Made by a program: the position numbers and the translations under genes
From: Tabrizicola caldifontis
Lineage (GTDB): Bacteria; Pseudomonadota; Alphaproteobacteria; Rhodobacterales; Rhodobacteraceae
NCBI RefSeq assembly: GCF_004762095.1
Contig: NZ_SIJH01000012.1
Location: 1-64,000 of the forward strand
Direction: 5' to 3'
Length of the DNA stretch: 64,000 bases
Notes under the pieces: generated by a model
What the model saw: only the letters and a program-made list of their open reading frames with translations
Told to the model about the DNA's origin: nothing
Database searches by the model: none
Shown here: positions 63,622-64,000 of the stretch, piece by piece
How positions within the stretch are numbered: position 1 is the first letter of the stretch
Layout: every line of letters begins with the position of its first letter

Positions 63622-64000
63622 GCCAGCACGCTGCGGGCGATGACGACGCGCTGCACGTCCGAGGCGCCCTCGTAGATGCGCAGCGCCCGGATCTCGCGAT
63701 ACAGGCTTTCGACGACCGAGCCATATCGGACCCCATCGCCGCCATGCAGCTGCACGGCCATGTCGATCACTTCCTGCGCGGCCTCGGTGGCGTAAAGCTT
63801 CGCCATCGCCGCCTCGCGCGTGACGCGGGCCGCGCCCATGTCCTTCACCCAGGCCGCGCGATAGACCAGAAGCGCGGCCGCGTCGATCTTCAGCGCCATG
63901 TCGGCAAGATGGCCCTGTACCATCTGCAGCTCGGCCAGCGCCTGCCCCTGGATGCGCCGCGCCCTGACGCGCGCCAGCGCCTCGTCCAGCGCGCGGCGGG
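63618..64000 (-). CDS. Acyl-CoA dehydrogenase, C-terminal part (cut by window edge)
   Basis: About 127 residues are visible, running off the right edge. Typical C-terminal helices are present: [45 protein letters not shown] with the conserved QLHGGDG, and [16 protein letters not shown] with the flavin-site Gly/Ser. It should oxidise an acyl-CoA with FAD. Its stop overlaps the thioesterase start. The true start lies outside the window. Confidence 0.9.
   Translation of the reverse strand, partial: RRALDEALARVRARRIQGQALAELQMVQGHLADMALKIDAAALLVYRAAWVKDMGAARVTREAAMAKLYATEAAQEVIDMAVQLHGGDGVRYGSVVESLYREIRALRIYEGASDVQRVVIARSVLA

Overview
The window is GC-rich chromosomal DNA from an alphaproteobacterium of the family Rhodobacteraceae (Rhodobacter/Paracoccus-like). 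The evidence is an alphaproteobacterial SspB, the F1-ATPase zeta inhibitor, an RNase E with an acidic insertion in its S1 domain, the cox assembly order ctaC-ctaB-small ORF-ctaG-ctaE-SURF1-thrC-M16 peptidase, and DUF2484, DUF4169 and DUF2927 proteins. No rRNA, tRNA or CRISPR was recognised. The only mobile DNA is the end of an IS5-type element at the left edge.

Layout. 1-125: truncated IS5-family transposase and its probable element end. 222-4462: forward block with sspB, a PmtA-like methyltransferase, fumC, DUF4169, a ribbon-helix-helix protein and a zinc alcohol dehydrogenase. 4459-8343: mainly reverse block with a homocysteine methyltransferase, a free-standing corrinoid protein, a 52-residue membrane protein and DUF1638; this looks like a split B12-dependent methionine synthase. 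A radical SAM protein sits inside it on the other strand. 8469-11332: ATPase inhibitor zeta, then purC-MFS-purS. 11347-15061: ccdA, membrane serine hydrolase and P450 in one reverse operon, then tusA. 15135-23894: rne, a DctB/DctD-like two-component pair, purQ, a FAD-linked oxidase and a small DUF3563-like gene. 24313-38921: recN, bamD, lpxC, then the division and wall (dcw) genes ftsZ, ftsA, ftsQ, ddl, murB, three small membrane proteins, murC, murG and ftsW, all on the minus strand. 39133-45539: amidohydrolase with P-loop kinase, mtnP-DUF2927-apt (methylthioadenosine and adenine salvage), a second FAD-linked oxidase and a degenerate metallo-beta-lactamase-fold protein. 45797-53470: the cox operon with SURF1, thrC, an M16 peptidase and a GNAT acetyltransferase. 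53667-59990: an alpha/beta-hydrolase pseudogene, tldD, a LysR regulator divergent from an arylamine N-acetyltransferase, and tex. 60072-64000: an aminobenzoate-CoA ligase, tryptophan 2,3-dioxygenase, RidA, a thioesterase and an acyl-CoA dehydrogenase (cut by the edge), a likely tryptophan-to-anthranilyl-CoA degradation cluster.

Functional links. The dcw genes supply the lipid II, division-ring and outer-membrane (lpxC, bamD) machinery. The cox block gives the copper, heme and assembly factors plus subunits II and III of aa3 oxidase, without subunit I. MtnP and Apt act in sequence on methylthioadenosine and the adenine it releases. The main points for a second look are the DctD-like regulator with no GAFTGA loop and an inverted Walker B acidic pair, the split methionine-synthase locus with its small membrane protein, the ccdA-hydrolase-P450 operon, the anthranilyl-CoA cluster and an amber-interrupted hydrolase.
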